In this document: positions 22,371 through 33,300 of the stretch, piece after piece
Layout: each line of letters opens with the position of its first letter
Numbering within the stretch: the first letter of the stretch is position 1
Translations under genes and position numbers: made by a program
The notes under the pieces: generated by a model
What the model was told of the DNA's origin: nothing
The model's database searches: none
Seen by the model: only the letters and a program-made list of their open reading frames with translations
Origin: Melitaea cinxia
Lineage: Eukaryota > Arthropoda > Insecta > Lepidoptera > Nymphalidae
Direction: 5' to 3'
NCBI RefSeq assembly: GCF_905220565.1
Contig: NC_059396.1
Location: 8,033,206-8,097,205, forward strand
Length of the DNA: 64,000 nucleotides

Positions 22371-25011
22371 TCATTGAGTGGGCTTCAGGGCTGCCATCTT
22401 GCGGCCTCGCGCACGCGCCTCTTGCCTTGTTGTTGTATATTCGAACCACAGTACGTTTGGTATCAAAGTTGTATCTCTTATCATTAGCATTTCACACACC
22501 TTTCTGAAAGTTTCACATCAATAACTCCTAAATATACTACGTTCTAGATATTACACGTAAAAGTCGAAAATATTTTTTTTATTATTTATTATTCGTGACG
22601 AGAGCGTTACGAATAAAGTGATCGCGCGAGGCGAACGAAAGTTCAGAGGGAGATATAAGTTAGTGAAGATAGAAAGACAGAGTTAAAGACAGTTACGTTT
22701 CGTAACTTTTATTTCAGTTGTGTGGTCTAAACCACACTCGTTTTTTATGACTTGCATGTACATAAAAATTATCAATTTTAAGTCAAACTTGCACACACAA
22801 ACATGTTTGAGCTAAAATATAAAGTTATAAAGAGGAGTAAACATAGTCATTTATTTGGTTTCTTTTTTATTTTATACTTTCATATCTTATTTGCTACAGT
22901 AATATAGCCTCTGTCAAAAAAATTGTCTTTGGCATACAGTTTCAAAGACATCCCTGTGACAGATAAACACACAGAAATACTAATAAATAATACTGAATAT
23001 GTTAGTGGCATCTTCACCATCCCCACATGCCAACATCCTGAGGAGACTATAATTATCTTTGGAGTAGGGTTCTGTACTTCTTAATCATCAATAAAATAAT
23101 AAAAGCTTCTTGATATACTTACAGAGTCACTAGTTGAGGAAACAAAGGAGTCAGTATTCTATGCACTACAAAGAACCATATAGTGGCAAATATGACTCCG
23201 ATAATACCGCCGACAATAACCTGTGCTGTTGTGTGGTAGTGAAGATAAACTCTCCCAATGCACACAATTAAAGCTAATATTAGACAGCTACCAACTATAA
23301 TAATTCGCCATAAGGCTGATATAATGCTGTTATTGTTTATATGATGTAATCTAAAAAATATATATATAATTACTAAATTTAATTTAAGTTCATGAAAGTA
23401 CATAAGGGGCCATCCATAAATTACGTCACACGTTAAGGGAGGGTAAGGGTCCACTAAGTGTGACATTGTGTGACAAAGGTGGGTCCAAAATTTTGTAACA
23501 TCACAATTCAAAATATGATATATCTAATTGTAAGTAGTAAAAGATGATATTTCAACTACATACTCAATAACAATTAAGTTAAAAAATTAAACTTTGACTT
23601 GTTTTGTTGGCCAATGGACATTAATTAAAATAGAAATAAATATTATGTCGAAATTGATGTGAAAAATTGCATAATATGTGATGGCACAGGTAAGGGGTCT
23701 CATAACAGAGTCAAGTTGTGAATAGGACAGGGGAAAAGTTAAAAAATTGTGAAATTCATGTGACGTAATTTATATGATAGGCCACTAAGAGAATACGCTT
23801 TTATCAAATAATGTATAATAGAGTTTACTATAACATATGCATAACAAAACCAATGTAATTCATATTTACAATACACAACATTGAGTGAAATAAGAACTAT
23901 TATGTTACTTATATGGTTTAAAAAATATATATTGGGAATAATCTAATACCATATAAAATAATTTGTTGAAAAAATTTATCCTTTAGAATAAGAAAGATAA
24001 ATATGATAATTGTTTATTATATTATTTTGCTATTTTTTTAGCAATTGGTAACTCCATAATAAATGATTAGTAAATAATAATAGAATTTATTGTTTTCACT
24101 CACCTTATAGCAAAGAAGTATAACACATAAATACTGAAAAACCAAATAAATTGAGCATGTGATGATGGCATTCCATATTCATTGTATAAATGACCTCTGC
24201 TGAGTGGTCTTGCTTCACATATCAAATGCTTTAAGATAATGTTCAATAACTCATTTACTAATGTTCCAAAAAAGAAAGCTATCTGTGAAAGATATATATA
24301 AAATTTGACACATTATTTCAATAAATTCAATATTTTTTGTCATGCCATGAATAAATTAAATGTATGTCGTGTTACATTTTCCAATCAAAATAGTAAATAT
24401 TAAAACTAAAAATATATTTAATCTTCAATGATAAAATAATAAAATTAAAATTTAACACACAATTTTTTGGTATTAAAAAGAAAGCCAAAATATTTACTTT
24501 CTTTAGATTTTCAAGTTTTAGTATCTACTGGTTTAATAAAAAATTATTTTGTTGTTAGTGCAACAATAAACTGAGAATATTTATAGGCTATAAAACGTCA
24601 CATTACAATGATAGCAGCAGAAAACTAGCCATAAATAGCACATTGATAGCTGTGATGCATTTTTAGTTTAATATATTATTCAATTTAGCCACATTATTAT
24701 TTTGTACTTACAGTGTGGAGATCTCTACGGAATAATATTAATGTAACAAATCCTGCACCGATTCCAAAGGGGGCCAGGCTCATAAAAGCAAGAAATTTAC
24801 CTAAAAGATCACCTGAAAATTATAAACACATTGCGATAAATTTAGTTTGTAACTACTTTGTGCAATAAATAATAATTATATATTTAAATATATATATAAA
24901 AATTTGTAATATACCCTTTGGATATTCAACTAAAGTGAGAGCAAGAGGTTGCCATTGGATTTCATTGTTATTTAAAAAGTCTTCGCTCACAAGCGAAGCT
25001 GTATTTTCCAT
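22371..25011 (-). CDS. DOLPP1: Dolichyldiphosphatase 1 (PAP2 family)
   Basis: Five exons on the minus strand join in phase: 25011-24915, 24812-24712, 24282-24104, 23350-23123 and 22503-22371, giving 245 residues against about 238 for the vertebrate protein. It hydrolyses dolichyl pyrophosphate on the lumenal side of the ER membrane, recycling the carrier for N-glycosylation. Family signatures are PLALTLVEYPKGDLLGKFLA near the start, the PAP2 phosphatase boxes KHLICEARPL, GMPSSHAQF and GRVYLHYHTTAQV, and the conserved C-terminal LIPNVLWFEYTTTRQEAR. Several hydrophobic membrane segments lie between them. The ATG sits in exon 1 (MENTASLVSEDFL). The C-terminus is unusually Arg/Ala-rich, matching a local CpG-rich patch. 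Introns 3 and 4 contain repeats. Confidence 0.95.
22590..22760 (+). repeat. Dispersed repeat family R4, copy 1 (DOLPP1 intron 4)
   Basis: Contains 'tcgtgacgagagcgttacga', 'agggagatataagttagtga' and the palindrome GTGTGGTctaaACCACAC. It is the reverse complement of much of 39985-40205. Confidence 0.8.
23405..23786. mobile_element. MITE with imperfect TIRs, in DOLPP1 intron 3
   Basis: The left end 'ggggccatccataaattacg' and the right end (reverse complement 'gtggcctatcatataaatta', then 'cgtcac') form imperfect TIRs of about 28 bp. The interior of about 330 bp is non-coding. Confidence 0.75.
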
Positions 25012-25277
25012 TTTTCCCGCAAATAAATAAAAAAATGCGAGTTAAGAATATGATAGATTTTTCTCCTCAATAAATATTTATTTATATTACAACATTGTCT
25101 ACTTAACAACAGTCAATACACAACGATTACAACGAAAACGAATATCATACGGTATTAGACTATTTTAGTGTTACGGTCATTTTTTGACACTTCAACAATT
25201 ATGACATGATCACGACGGCAAAACTTTGATGTCATTTTGGTTGTTTGTCAAAATTCAAATTGTCAAAGATTACCGTA
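25012..25277. promoter_or_regulatory. DOLPP1 5' flank
   Basis: The presumed promoter and 5' UTR lie here. No diagnostic motif was recognised. It ends at a dispersed R3 repeat, so the unique upstream sequence is only about 260 bp. Confidence 0.4.
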
Positions 25278-25725
25278 ATAATTGTGTTTACAGGCAAACG
25301 AAGAAAAACCGACTTCAATTATATCAACAAGTAATACAACGTAGGTAGACGAAAAAATAGTCAAGTAAATACGCATTATCAAAGATTACTCAAAAGTTGT
25401 AATCAGATCTCGATGAAATTTAAATGTGACCACATGATAAACATCGGCTTTCGATTAAATTATAAATCATCAAAATCGATACACTTAGTAAAAAGTTATG
25501 CGGATTTTCGTGAATTACCCTCGATTTCTCTGGGATCCCATCATCAGATCCTGGTTTCCTTATCATGGTACCACAGCAGGAATATCTCCTTTCCAACAAA
25601 AAAAGAACTATCAACATCGGTTCATAAGCTACGGAGTTATCCCCGAACATACATAAAAAAATATATATATACGGTCGAATTGAGTAACCTCCTCTTTTTT
25701 TTTGAAATCGGTTAAAAAAGAGGAG
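25278..25725 (+). repeat. Dispersed repeat family R3, copy 2
   Basis: Shares 'aaaaccgacttcaattat', 'cacatgataaacatcggctt' and 'atcagatcctggtttcctta' with 15965-16578, and ends 'ctttttttttgaaatcggtt'. Confidence 0.8.
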
Positions 25726-25904
25726 AATAGGAATTATGAAGTCAATAGGGACAAAACCAGCAATGAGATCCGACAATGACTTTTTAATTAAAAACTTCGA
25801 ACTTGATATGATTAATTTTATTATGTAACAGAATATTATCTTGATTTTAATAACACCAAACAAGGGAAAATTCTGCTACTACTTAATAGGTATATCCTTT
25901 GGAA

Positions 25905-26095
25905 GGTACAGCTCTTAACAAACCACTGCTGGACATAGGCCTCCCGTAATGTTCATCTCTCCATCTGGTCCCGCTTCCCGCTGGTTCCCGCTGTATTCTT
26001 AAGGGTGTCAGCCCACCTGTTTGGAGGGCGGCCAAAGTGGTAAGAGTACTCATGCTCCGTACTGCGACTATCACGCATTATTTTCGAACAAATTT
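25905..26095 (-). repeat. RTE 3' end with C-terminal coding remnant
   Basis: The plus strand reads 'ccactgctggacataggcct' then 'cccgtaatg'. On the minus strand, frames reading ALQTGGLTPLRIQREPAG and TRWRDEHYGRPMSSSGL correspond to the C-terminus and 3' UTR of RTE elements. Confidence 0.7.
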
Positions 26096-26259
26096 ACGTA
26101 AAAACGATCTTTATTGCAAGATCAAAATACGATACGAACTGACCTTTAACGACTGACAAATAGACACTTTTAAACAAAATAACGCGTCAGACATAATATT
26201 CTAATAAAATTAGTAACATTGCGTGATAGAATATAGGTTTAGAAATTCGAAAAATACCC

Positions 26260-26650
26260 AAAACCGAATCGGAGCACCCCACTGTCCACGTGGTCTTGGT
26301 CTGCCCTACCCTAGAGTGTTTTTTTAAGCTGGAGGCGTGGAAAGAGGGCAGCCCTCGCCCGCCGTGCGAAAACGCGCGAACGAATGCGTAGAGCATGAGT
26401 GAGCGTGCTTTCGCACGCAAGGGCGGAAGGGCTTCACTTCCCGTAGCGCCGCAGCCAAGCGTTACTCTAACCTTAAAGGTGGTAGGTTAATTTTTTCGAT
26501 TTAAAAATTGAACCTCAAAACTTCAACCATGATCTCTCTGTAACAACGAGATTTACACGAAAATAGTTGTCCGGGGGGGTGAAAAACCCACACTACCTCT
26601 CACCCCCACCCCTCCCTTTTCCTCCCAACTCCATAAATTTCTCGCCGGGA
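26260..26650. other. Unassigned GC-rich block
   Basis: A CpG-rich patch ('gccgtgcgaaaacgcgcgaa', 'cgtagcgccgcagccaagcg') in an AT-rich setting is followed by C-rich 'ctctcacccccacccctccc'. No frame with a recognisable product was found. It could be a repeat present once in this window. Confidence 0.4.
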
Positions 26651-26725
26651 TTGTACATATTTACCAAACCTGATCAATATCAACAAAACTACTTTTGCTA
26701 AGTTTACTTAACAAAATTAGATTCA

Positions 26726-27065
26726 ACGATACACTCTGTAATATATTGCTGGGCATAGGTCTCTTTCCCCATGTAGGAGAAGTATCATAGCTTAATCCAT
26801 CACACTGCTGCAATGCGGATTGGAGCTTGGCGGATATATGCCCTACTATGAGTAACGATCACTATCAGGTGTATATGATAACAACCGGGACCGACGGCTT
26901 AGCATGGGATGAACTCCGAGGCACGGTGAGGAGACCCACAAGGACTGCACAAACACCCAGACCACGGAAAACATCTGTATGGCTAATAAAATGTTTGTCA
27001 TGTGCGGGTATCGAACCCGCAACAGCCACAAACCAGTGCTGTGACCGTTGCGCCAACGCGTCGTC
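26726..27065 (-). mobile_element. tRNA-derived SINE (family S1), complete copy with TSD
   Basis: On the minus strand the head reads TTGGCGCAACGGT (A-box region) and GCGGGTTCGATACCCGC (B-box and T-arm-like stem). The 3' tail lies near 26750. The 11-bp duplication AATTAGATTCA at 26715-26725 and 27066-27076 is perfect, giving a 340-bp insertion. This copy retains the tRNA features best. Confidence 0.88.
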
Positions 27066-27384
27066 AATTAGATTCATATAACAAGTTATTTATACTTGGG
27101 TCTACTCACCAGAAGGTAAGCAATAATATTATCAATTTATTTGATATATTATAACATACTTGGCATTTGAAATAATAATATAATTTTTAAAGTGTGTTTC
27201 AATTTTTAGTGTGTATTGTTTTTTAGGTATCGAACTGAATAAAATATACATGTAATACTACATAAAGTAGTGATTTAAAAATATCAGAATAAAAATTTCT
27301 CGCTACCCACTCTCATACATAGGTTTAGGCTTAGCCTTTATACATTATCCATAGTAAAATTTAACATATTATTGTGTGTAGTAG

Positions 27385-27700
27385 CAGGTGACCTGTTTTA
27401 AGTACTCGAGTCGTCGGATAACCGAAAACTTAGGAGATAGTAAGGATATAGACAGGTGGGGAAGGTCACTGTCAGTTTGCTGCAACATGCTGGCTCGCAG
27501 ATTTGCACGTTTTACGGAAGATGTCAAATTAACTCTATTTATAGCCTTCTTCCAATTATTTTACACGTGCAGTCTCTGGACCAGATCTAGCTTGTGAATC
27601 TCCATGTAAAAAGACGAATGATTTAAATTATAAATATAAAAATGTAATTATTCTAAATTTGTTATCATTACATAGTTTAAAACAAATTTGGTTTGGACTT
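27385..27700 (+). pseudogene. Jockey-type LINE RT C-terminal remnant
   Basis: A short frame reads FKYSSRRITENLGDSKDI, then CCNMLARRFARFTEDVKLTL and FQLFYTCSLWT. This matches the thumb region downstream of the RT active site in Jockey-like elements. Stops follow. Confidence 0.75.
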
Positions 27701-27931
27701 AAGTCGCTTCCCGCTGTCGGTATGCTTAAATCTTTAAAACTACGCAAAGGGTCTTGATACGGTTTTCTTTAGCAAATAGACTGATTCCAGAGGAAGGTTT
27801 ATAATATGTATAATACATGCATACTATAGCAGGAGAAGAACACGAATAGTTTCAGAGGTTTCTATTGTGATGTTGTAAAGAACAAATTTTGCACTTATAT
27901 TGCAAATATTTATTTTATATTTTATATTTTT

Positions 27932-28412
27932 GCAACGAAGTTCCTTACGACAGGCTTGACATTTGGCTGGGCGACCGAACTGAAAAAAATGTGATACTAA
28001 AACCGTAAGAAAAATATGTAACGGAAGTGACGTAATATCAGTCACACGACTGTATAATATGATGTTTGTAAAACTAAAATATTACTAGTAAACTTTTTTT
28101 AAATTATTTATGTAATTTTATACTGTCGACAAAAATAAATAAAGACATATGTTTTTTTATTTCACTTAATAGTTTGAATTATTATTATTTTCTTTGATTT
28201 ATTTTGTTTTACGGTATTTGTTATTTCCTAAAATACTAAATTTCTTAAATACTTTATGTACTTAATTAAAAACCAATCAACAAAATTAAAAAAAAAAACA
28301 ATCAAGAACTAGAAAATATATATATAATTCAACTTTTTTTTTTTCAAATTGTGTTGCTTCTATACCATCCAAAGGAACTTCGTTCCTACCTGGTGTCCCA
28401 TGACACCACATA
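27932..28412 (+). mobile_element. 481-bp MITE-like repeat (family M2), copy A
   Basis: Near-identical to 43108-43594. Both start with a GGAACGAAGTTCCTT-type block (here CAACGAAGTTCCTT) and end with its inverse AAGGAACTTCGTTCC followed by a small hairpin GGTGTC-ccat-GACACC. The interior is non-coding and contains 'aaataaataaagacat'. The copies are about 15 kb apart on the same strand. Confidence 0.8.
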
Positions 28413-28495
28413 ATTATTTATTTTAGTATCAGCATTGCAACCGTGCGAAATCGGGGTGGAGCGCTAGTTGTACACTAGATTATAAGAAACATTGC

Positions 28496-28543
28496 TACTA
28501 ACACTATATGGGCTAGTCCCGACTAGCCCATATAGTGTTAGTA
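28496..28543. repeat. Perfect 23-bp inverted repeat with a 2-nt loop
   Basis: The left arm 28496-28518 starts TACTAACACTATATGGGC. The right arm 28521-28543 is its exact reverse complement, and only CC separates them. Confidence 0.95.
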
Positions 28544-28690
28544 AAAGATTGACGAGCGACAAAAGATTGTTTTAGTAAGTATATAATTATTATCATCATT
28601 ATTAGTCATCATTTTTTTTTACAGATACGGACAGATTTTAAATTTTCATATAATATTGTTGTCGTTATTATTACAATAACTGTAATAACA

Positions 28691-29296
28691 ATGTTCCTAT
28701 ATTATTTGGGTATACTGATAGACGAATATCTGTCGTGGAAATTACATATTGATGCAGTAACGAAACGCATAAGGAAGCTAGTACATATATTTAGAAGGAT
28801 TAAGTTCATAGCAGATCCAAGCTTAATTCGAGCCGTGTATTTCAGTCTATGTAAATCTATCTTAAATTATTGTGTCATTGCCTGGGGAGCATCCAAAAAG
28901 ACATATCTTCTCCCTCTAGAACGCGCTCAGCGAGCCATTTTAAAAACAGCTTTTAACAAACCATGGCGCTATTCCACAAACGCTTTGTTCTTGGAATGTA
29001 ACATGTTCCGCGTGAGACAGATTTACATATCATCGGTGCTTGTCCGCTTTCATAAAGTTGCGAAGACTATAGCCCGAGCCTCAGGCAGAACTCTTAAATG
29101 GGACCTACCGAGAGCTCGTTCGTCTTTTGCTCGTCAATCTTTTACTTTTATGGGACCCTTTCTATACAATAAGTTCTATAAGCATAATAACACTATATTA
29201 AACCTGACATCGTCCAATCTCAAAACCACCATTCAAAAATGGCTACTACCAAAAAGCTATGACCATACCGAGACCTTATTGAACAGAGATATTTAA
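28691..29296 (+). pseudogene. LINE reverse transcriptase C-terminal fragment
   Basis: 201 residues: YLGILIDEYLSWKLHI and IRKLVHIFRRIKFIADPSL, then the thumb block YFSLCKSILNYCVIAWG and LERAQRAILKTAFNKPW, all typical of the region after the RT active site in CR1/Jockey LINEs. The upstream RT is missing, so the ORF cannot act alone although this stretch has no stop. Confidence 0.85.
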
Positions 29297-29427
29297 TATC
29301 ATGTGCACGCAAACCTATTGTCTATATATATATATAATCTATGTTAATGAATCTTGTCTTGTCCCCTCTGTTCAGTGAGTTAACTCGATCCCAAGACGTT
29401 AGTCGTAGGGCTGGCAGAGGCGACATA

Positions 29428-29607
29428 CTGATGCAGTATGCACGCGCACGCACGCAAGCACACGCACGCGCACTCACTCATACTCACTTGCAGACAGGCA
29501 TACATCACCAATCATCAACACTACTACTTTAGACGTTGGGGTATAAAAAACAGTGTATAAATATATTATTTATTATTATATACAATGACATTGATGTACA
29601 CACGTAC

Positions 29608-29656
<49 letters not shown>

Positions 29657-29706
29657 CACACACACACACGCACACACACACACACACGCACACACACGCC
29701 CACACG

Positions 29707-29737
<31 letters not shown>

Positions 29738-29745
29738 TCAGCATT
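29428..29745. repeat. CA-rich microsatellite
   Basis: An imperfect (CA)n tract, longest at 29609-29736, interrupted by CG and GC steps. Open frames over it encode only Thr-His or Val-Cys repeats and are spurious. Confidence 0.95.
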
Positions 29746-30136
29746 TGTTGCCTTAGTTCTTGTATGTTCTAATCAAATAAACTTTAATTTTTTTATTTTT
29801 TTAAATTATAAACTTTAAATGCATTGTTTGTGTTTAAACTAACGGAATCGTATTAAGCTAATGGAAGGGACTGGACCCCACGACACAGGGAATCCTAGTG
29901 TGGGGACCAGAGACATACTGTTCTTCTTGTGACTAAATATAACTGATGTAATATGTGTTAATATTATGTACTAACGTTTGAAGAAATAAAGATTATTCTT
30001 AAATTAAGAATTACATAATTGTTTACCAAAAGTTCAAGAAATTATTGCATAAACTTTTGGTATCACTGATTATGAGTATTTTTATATCTTTTAGGTGAGT
30101 AGATTTATTATCATTGTTTTATTACTGATGCTGAAC

Positions 30137-30187
30137 CATGGAATTACTATGTAATGTACTACGTACAACGTACTTAGTAATTCCATG
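30137..30187. repeat. 13-bp inverted repeat upstream of DNAJC7
   Basis: CATGGAATTACTA at 30137-30149 and its reverse complement at 30175-30187, about 205 bp before the DNAJC7 start codon. The loop contains 'tactacgtacaacgtac'. Confidence 0.85.
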
Positions 30188-30393
30188 TGCTGAACATAGT
30201 CATAGACTATGGTCAAAATTCTTTTTGGAATTTTTGCTTTTGTTCTGTTGTATTGTACAATTCCGTCACTGCCAGTTATCCTCGTTCAGCCTCGTAATTT
30301 CTTTTGTGGTTCTGCAATCCCATAGTCAAAATAAAGAAGAATTAGTGAATATATTTTAATTTCTAAGGGCGACAATTCAATATTAAAATCAAA

Positions 30394-33300
30394 ATGGCAG
30401 AGCCAGAAGTGGTGGATTTAGATCTAACAATCGACGATTTAGTTCCCAAAAGTCCAGAAAGGTAATGGATAATATTACCATAATGCATAGAACATTTATT
30501 AGGTTGATTTTATACTTCTCTGATATTAAAATTAGTGTTATAGTATAATGAACAGGTTTCTAAATAAGTTGGTAATTTTTTAATTTGATTATTGCTGCTG
30601 TTACGGTTTCCATTTTAAAGATCACCAGGTTCTTGACATTTGACCTATTTTACACAACAATGCATTAAATCGTTTTTAGCTTCTAATTTAATAAGTTAAC
30701 TCTTCACACTCATTTTAAATCTATTTACATTATTCGAAAATAATAACTTTAATAATTTTGGAAGTGATATTATATACGCAATGTTTTTATTTCTCAAGAT
30801 TGGCTGAAGAAAAAAAGGAAAGTGGTAACCATTTGTATAAATTTAAAAATTACAAAGGTGCTTTGGCCATGTACGAAGAAGCTATAAAGCTGTGTCCAGA
30901 CAATGCTTCATATTATGGCAATAGATCTGCTTGCTATATGATGCTGGGCATGTATAAAAAAGCCTTGGAAGATGCTCAAAAATCTGTTGCTCTTGATAAC
31001 AATTTTACAAAAGGCTATATTCGCATAGCTAAATGTTGTATTGCACTTGGTAAGTAATATAATTTTGTTAGATTTACATATTTTTTAATATATAGGTATT
31101 TTCATTTTTCCGAGCTCGATATTTTTAATATCTTGTTCACGTAGAATAAAAAACATAGATATCCCATTTTTGAATAATTTTAGCTATAAAAATAACCATG
31201 TTAATTTAAAATCTTTAATAGCGTATATTGTACATACATAAAATATGTTGTAGAAATATGAAAATACAAATAATTTTATGTATAGAAAAGAAGATATTGG
31301 TTTTGATACAAGGCTAACACAACTAAATAAGAAGTATCCTATATAAAAATGCATGTCTATTTTTTTTTTTTGTCTTATCTATATTATACAGTCTCAAAAT
31401 ATTTATGATTCTTTTCTTTTTATAGGTGATTTATCTGGTGCAGAGCAAGCAATTTGTCGAGCATCTGAACTAGGTGGAGCTGATTGCGCTTCAAATGAAC
31501 GTAAAGCACTTAAATCTTTACAGCGACTTCACGATGATGCACAGCGTGCCATGGAAGCTGGTGACCATCGACGTGTCGTATTTTGTATGGATCGTTGTTT
31601 AGAATACAGTCCCTCAAACTCTAAGTAATACTCAGTTTTTTAATTGTTATATTATTGTTTGTATTAAAATTTCTTTTAAACATAAACCTCTAATGCTTCA
31701 GAGCGAAACTTATGAAAGCTGAATGTTTGGCAATGATTGGACGCTGTCAGGAAGCACAGGAAATTGCAAATGATTCTTTAAGATTTGACAGTTTTGATAC
31801 AGAAGCTATTTATGTCAGAGGTTTATGCCTTTATTTTGAGGTATGACTTGTACTACTAAAATTACAAAACACTATTAATGATAATTGTTTATACAAATAG
31901 CAGTGATAATCTATAATAAGTACATTGGCATAAATAATGCTATCAAGGTATGATTTCAGGATAAGGATGAACAAGCATTCAAGCATTTTCAACAAGTATT
32001 ACGTCTAGCACCTGATCACAAAAAAGCTATGGAGGCTTATAAAAAAGCCAAACTCTTAAAACAAAAGAAAGAAGAAGGTAAAATTATTAACCCTTAACTA
32101 CCATCATAAATTTTTTGTCACATGTTTACCGATGTGCGGTCACAGAGACCGCTATTTTATTTTATTAATATAATTTATAATATTGGATACATGACAGTTA
32201 CTCTATACATGCTCTATAATTATATAACTAAATTAATGCTTAGACCACCTTCTTTTTTTTTCCATTTTTCTGGTTTCACTGGCCACTGAGATTATGTCGT
32301 CCACCCATCATTTCCTTGGTCTACCTATCTCAGTGGACCCAACAATTTTTTAACCGACTTCAAAAAAGGAGGAGGTTACTCAATTCGACCATATATATGT
32401 ATATAATTATATATACTTTTTTATGTATGTTCGGGGATAATTTCGTCGTTTATGAACTGATTTTGAGAATTATATTTTTGTTGGAAAGGCGATATCCCAA
32501 GTGCATGATAAGGAAACTAGGATCTGAAGATGGAATACCAGATAAATCGAGAAAAACCCTCGTAAATCGTACTGACGGCTGTTGCGTTTGTTAATTTTTT
32601 TCGTCTACTTACGTTGTAAAAAAGGAAAAGGGTGTAGGAAAATAAATAGCATACACATAATATATAAGCTTTGTGGCTACGGCTGTAAAGACTATAGCTG
32701 TTGGAAAAGTTAAATAATTAAAAACTTGTGGGAACTTTTACAATTCTATATTATTGATGCACACCATTTTACCATTATATTTTTAACACAGAGAATAGAC
32801 AAGAAGAGGACAATTGAAACTTAAGACAATTGACAAACCTTTACTTTCCTAAAAACGTTTACTAGATGACGCTACAAGTATTCTTATTAAAAGATTATAA
32901 TATTTGCATATTACAACAATAGTCACCCCCCTCTCCCCCTAGCTGTCGTAAGAGGCGACTGAGGGATAACACAGTTCCACTACCACCTTGGAATTTGCAA
33001 TTTGAAATACACACACAAATACAGGTCGGCGAGCAGCAACGTCTTCGATGCGACAAAGCCAGACCTGCGGTCACTAGCCGGCCTGCCCAGCGTGGTGACT
33101 ACGGGCAAAACACATGAGTGCACGCCATTTTTGGCGCGAACTTGTGAAGGCCTATGTCCAGCAGTGGACTGCGATAGGCTGATGTGATTAAATAGCACAC
33201 ATTTTTGATACAAAACTAAAAATTCGACAATGGGTAAACATAACACAAAACCAGTGCAAATTATTAGCATATTTCAAACAAATATGTTGTTTGTACTTTT

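Larger units (their letters stand above)
28620..29998 (+). mobile_element. 5'-truncated CR1-like LINE
   Basis: It holds the end of a reverse transcriptase ORF (28691-29296), a long CA microsatellite and a 3' UTR from about 29850 ending 'gaaataaagattattcttaa' (29980-29999). The 3' tail style fits CR1/Jockey-type LINEs. No endonuclease or RT active site is present. Confidence 0.7.

Noticed and set aside
26726..27065. Possible tRNA gene on the minus strand (good B box and T-arm-like stem)
   Set aside because: No complete cloverleaf; it is continuous with a repeat body, is flanked by an 11-bp duplication and recurs at 551-872, so it is a SINE head.
29529..29818. Several ORFs of 70-80 residues made of Thr-His or Val-Cys repeats
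   Set aside because: Translations of a CA microsatellite.
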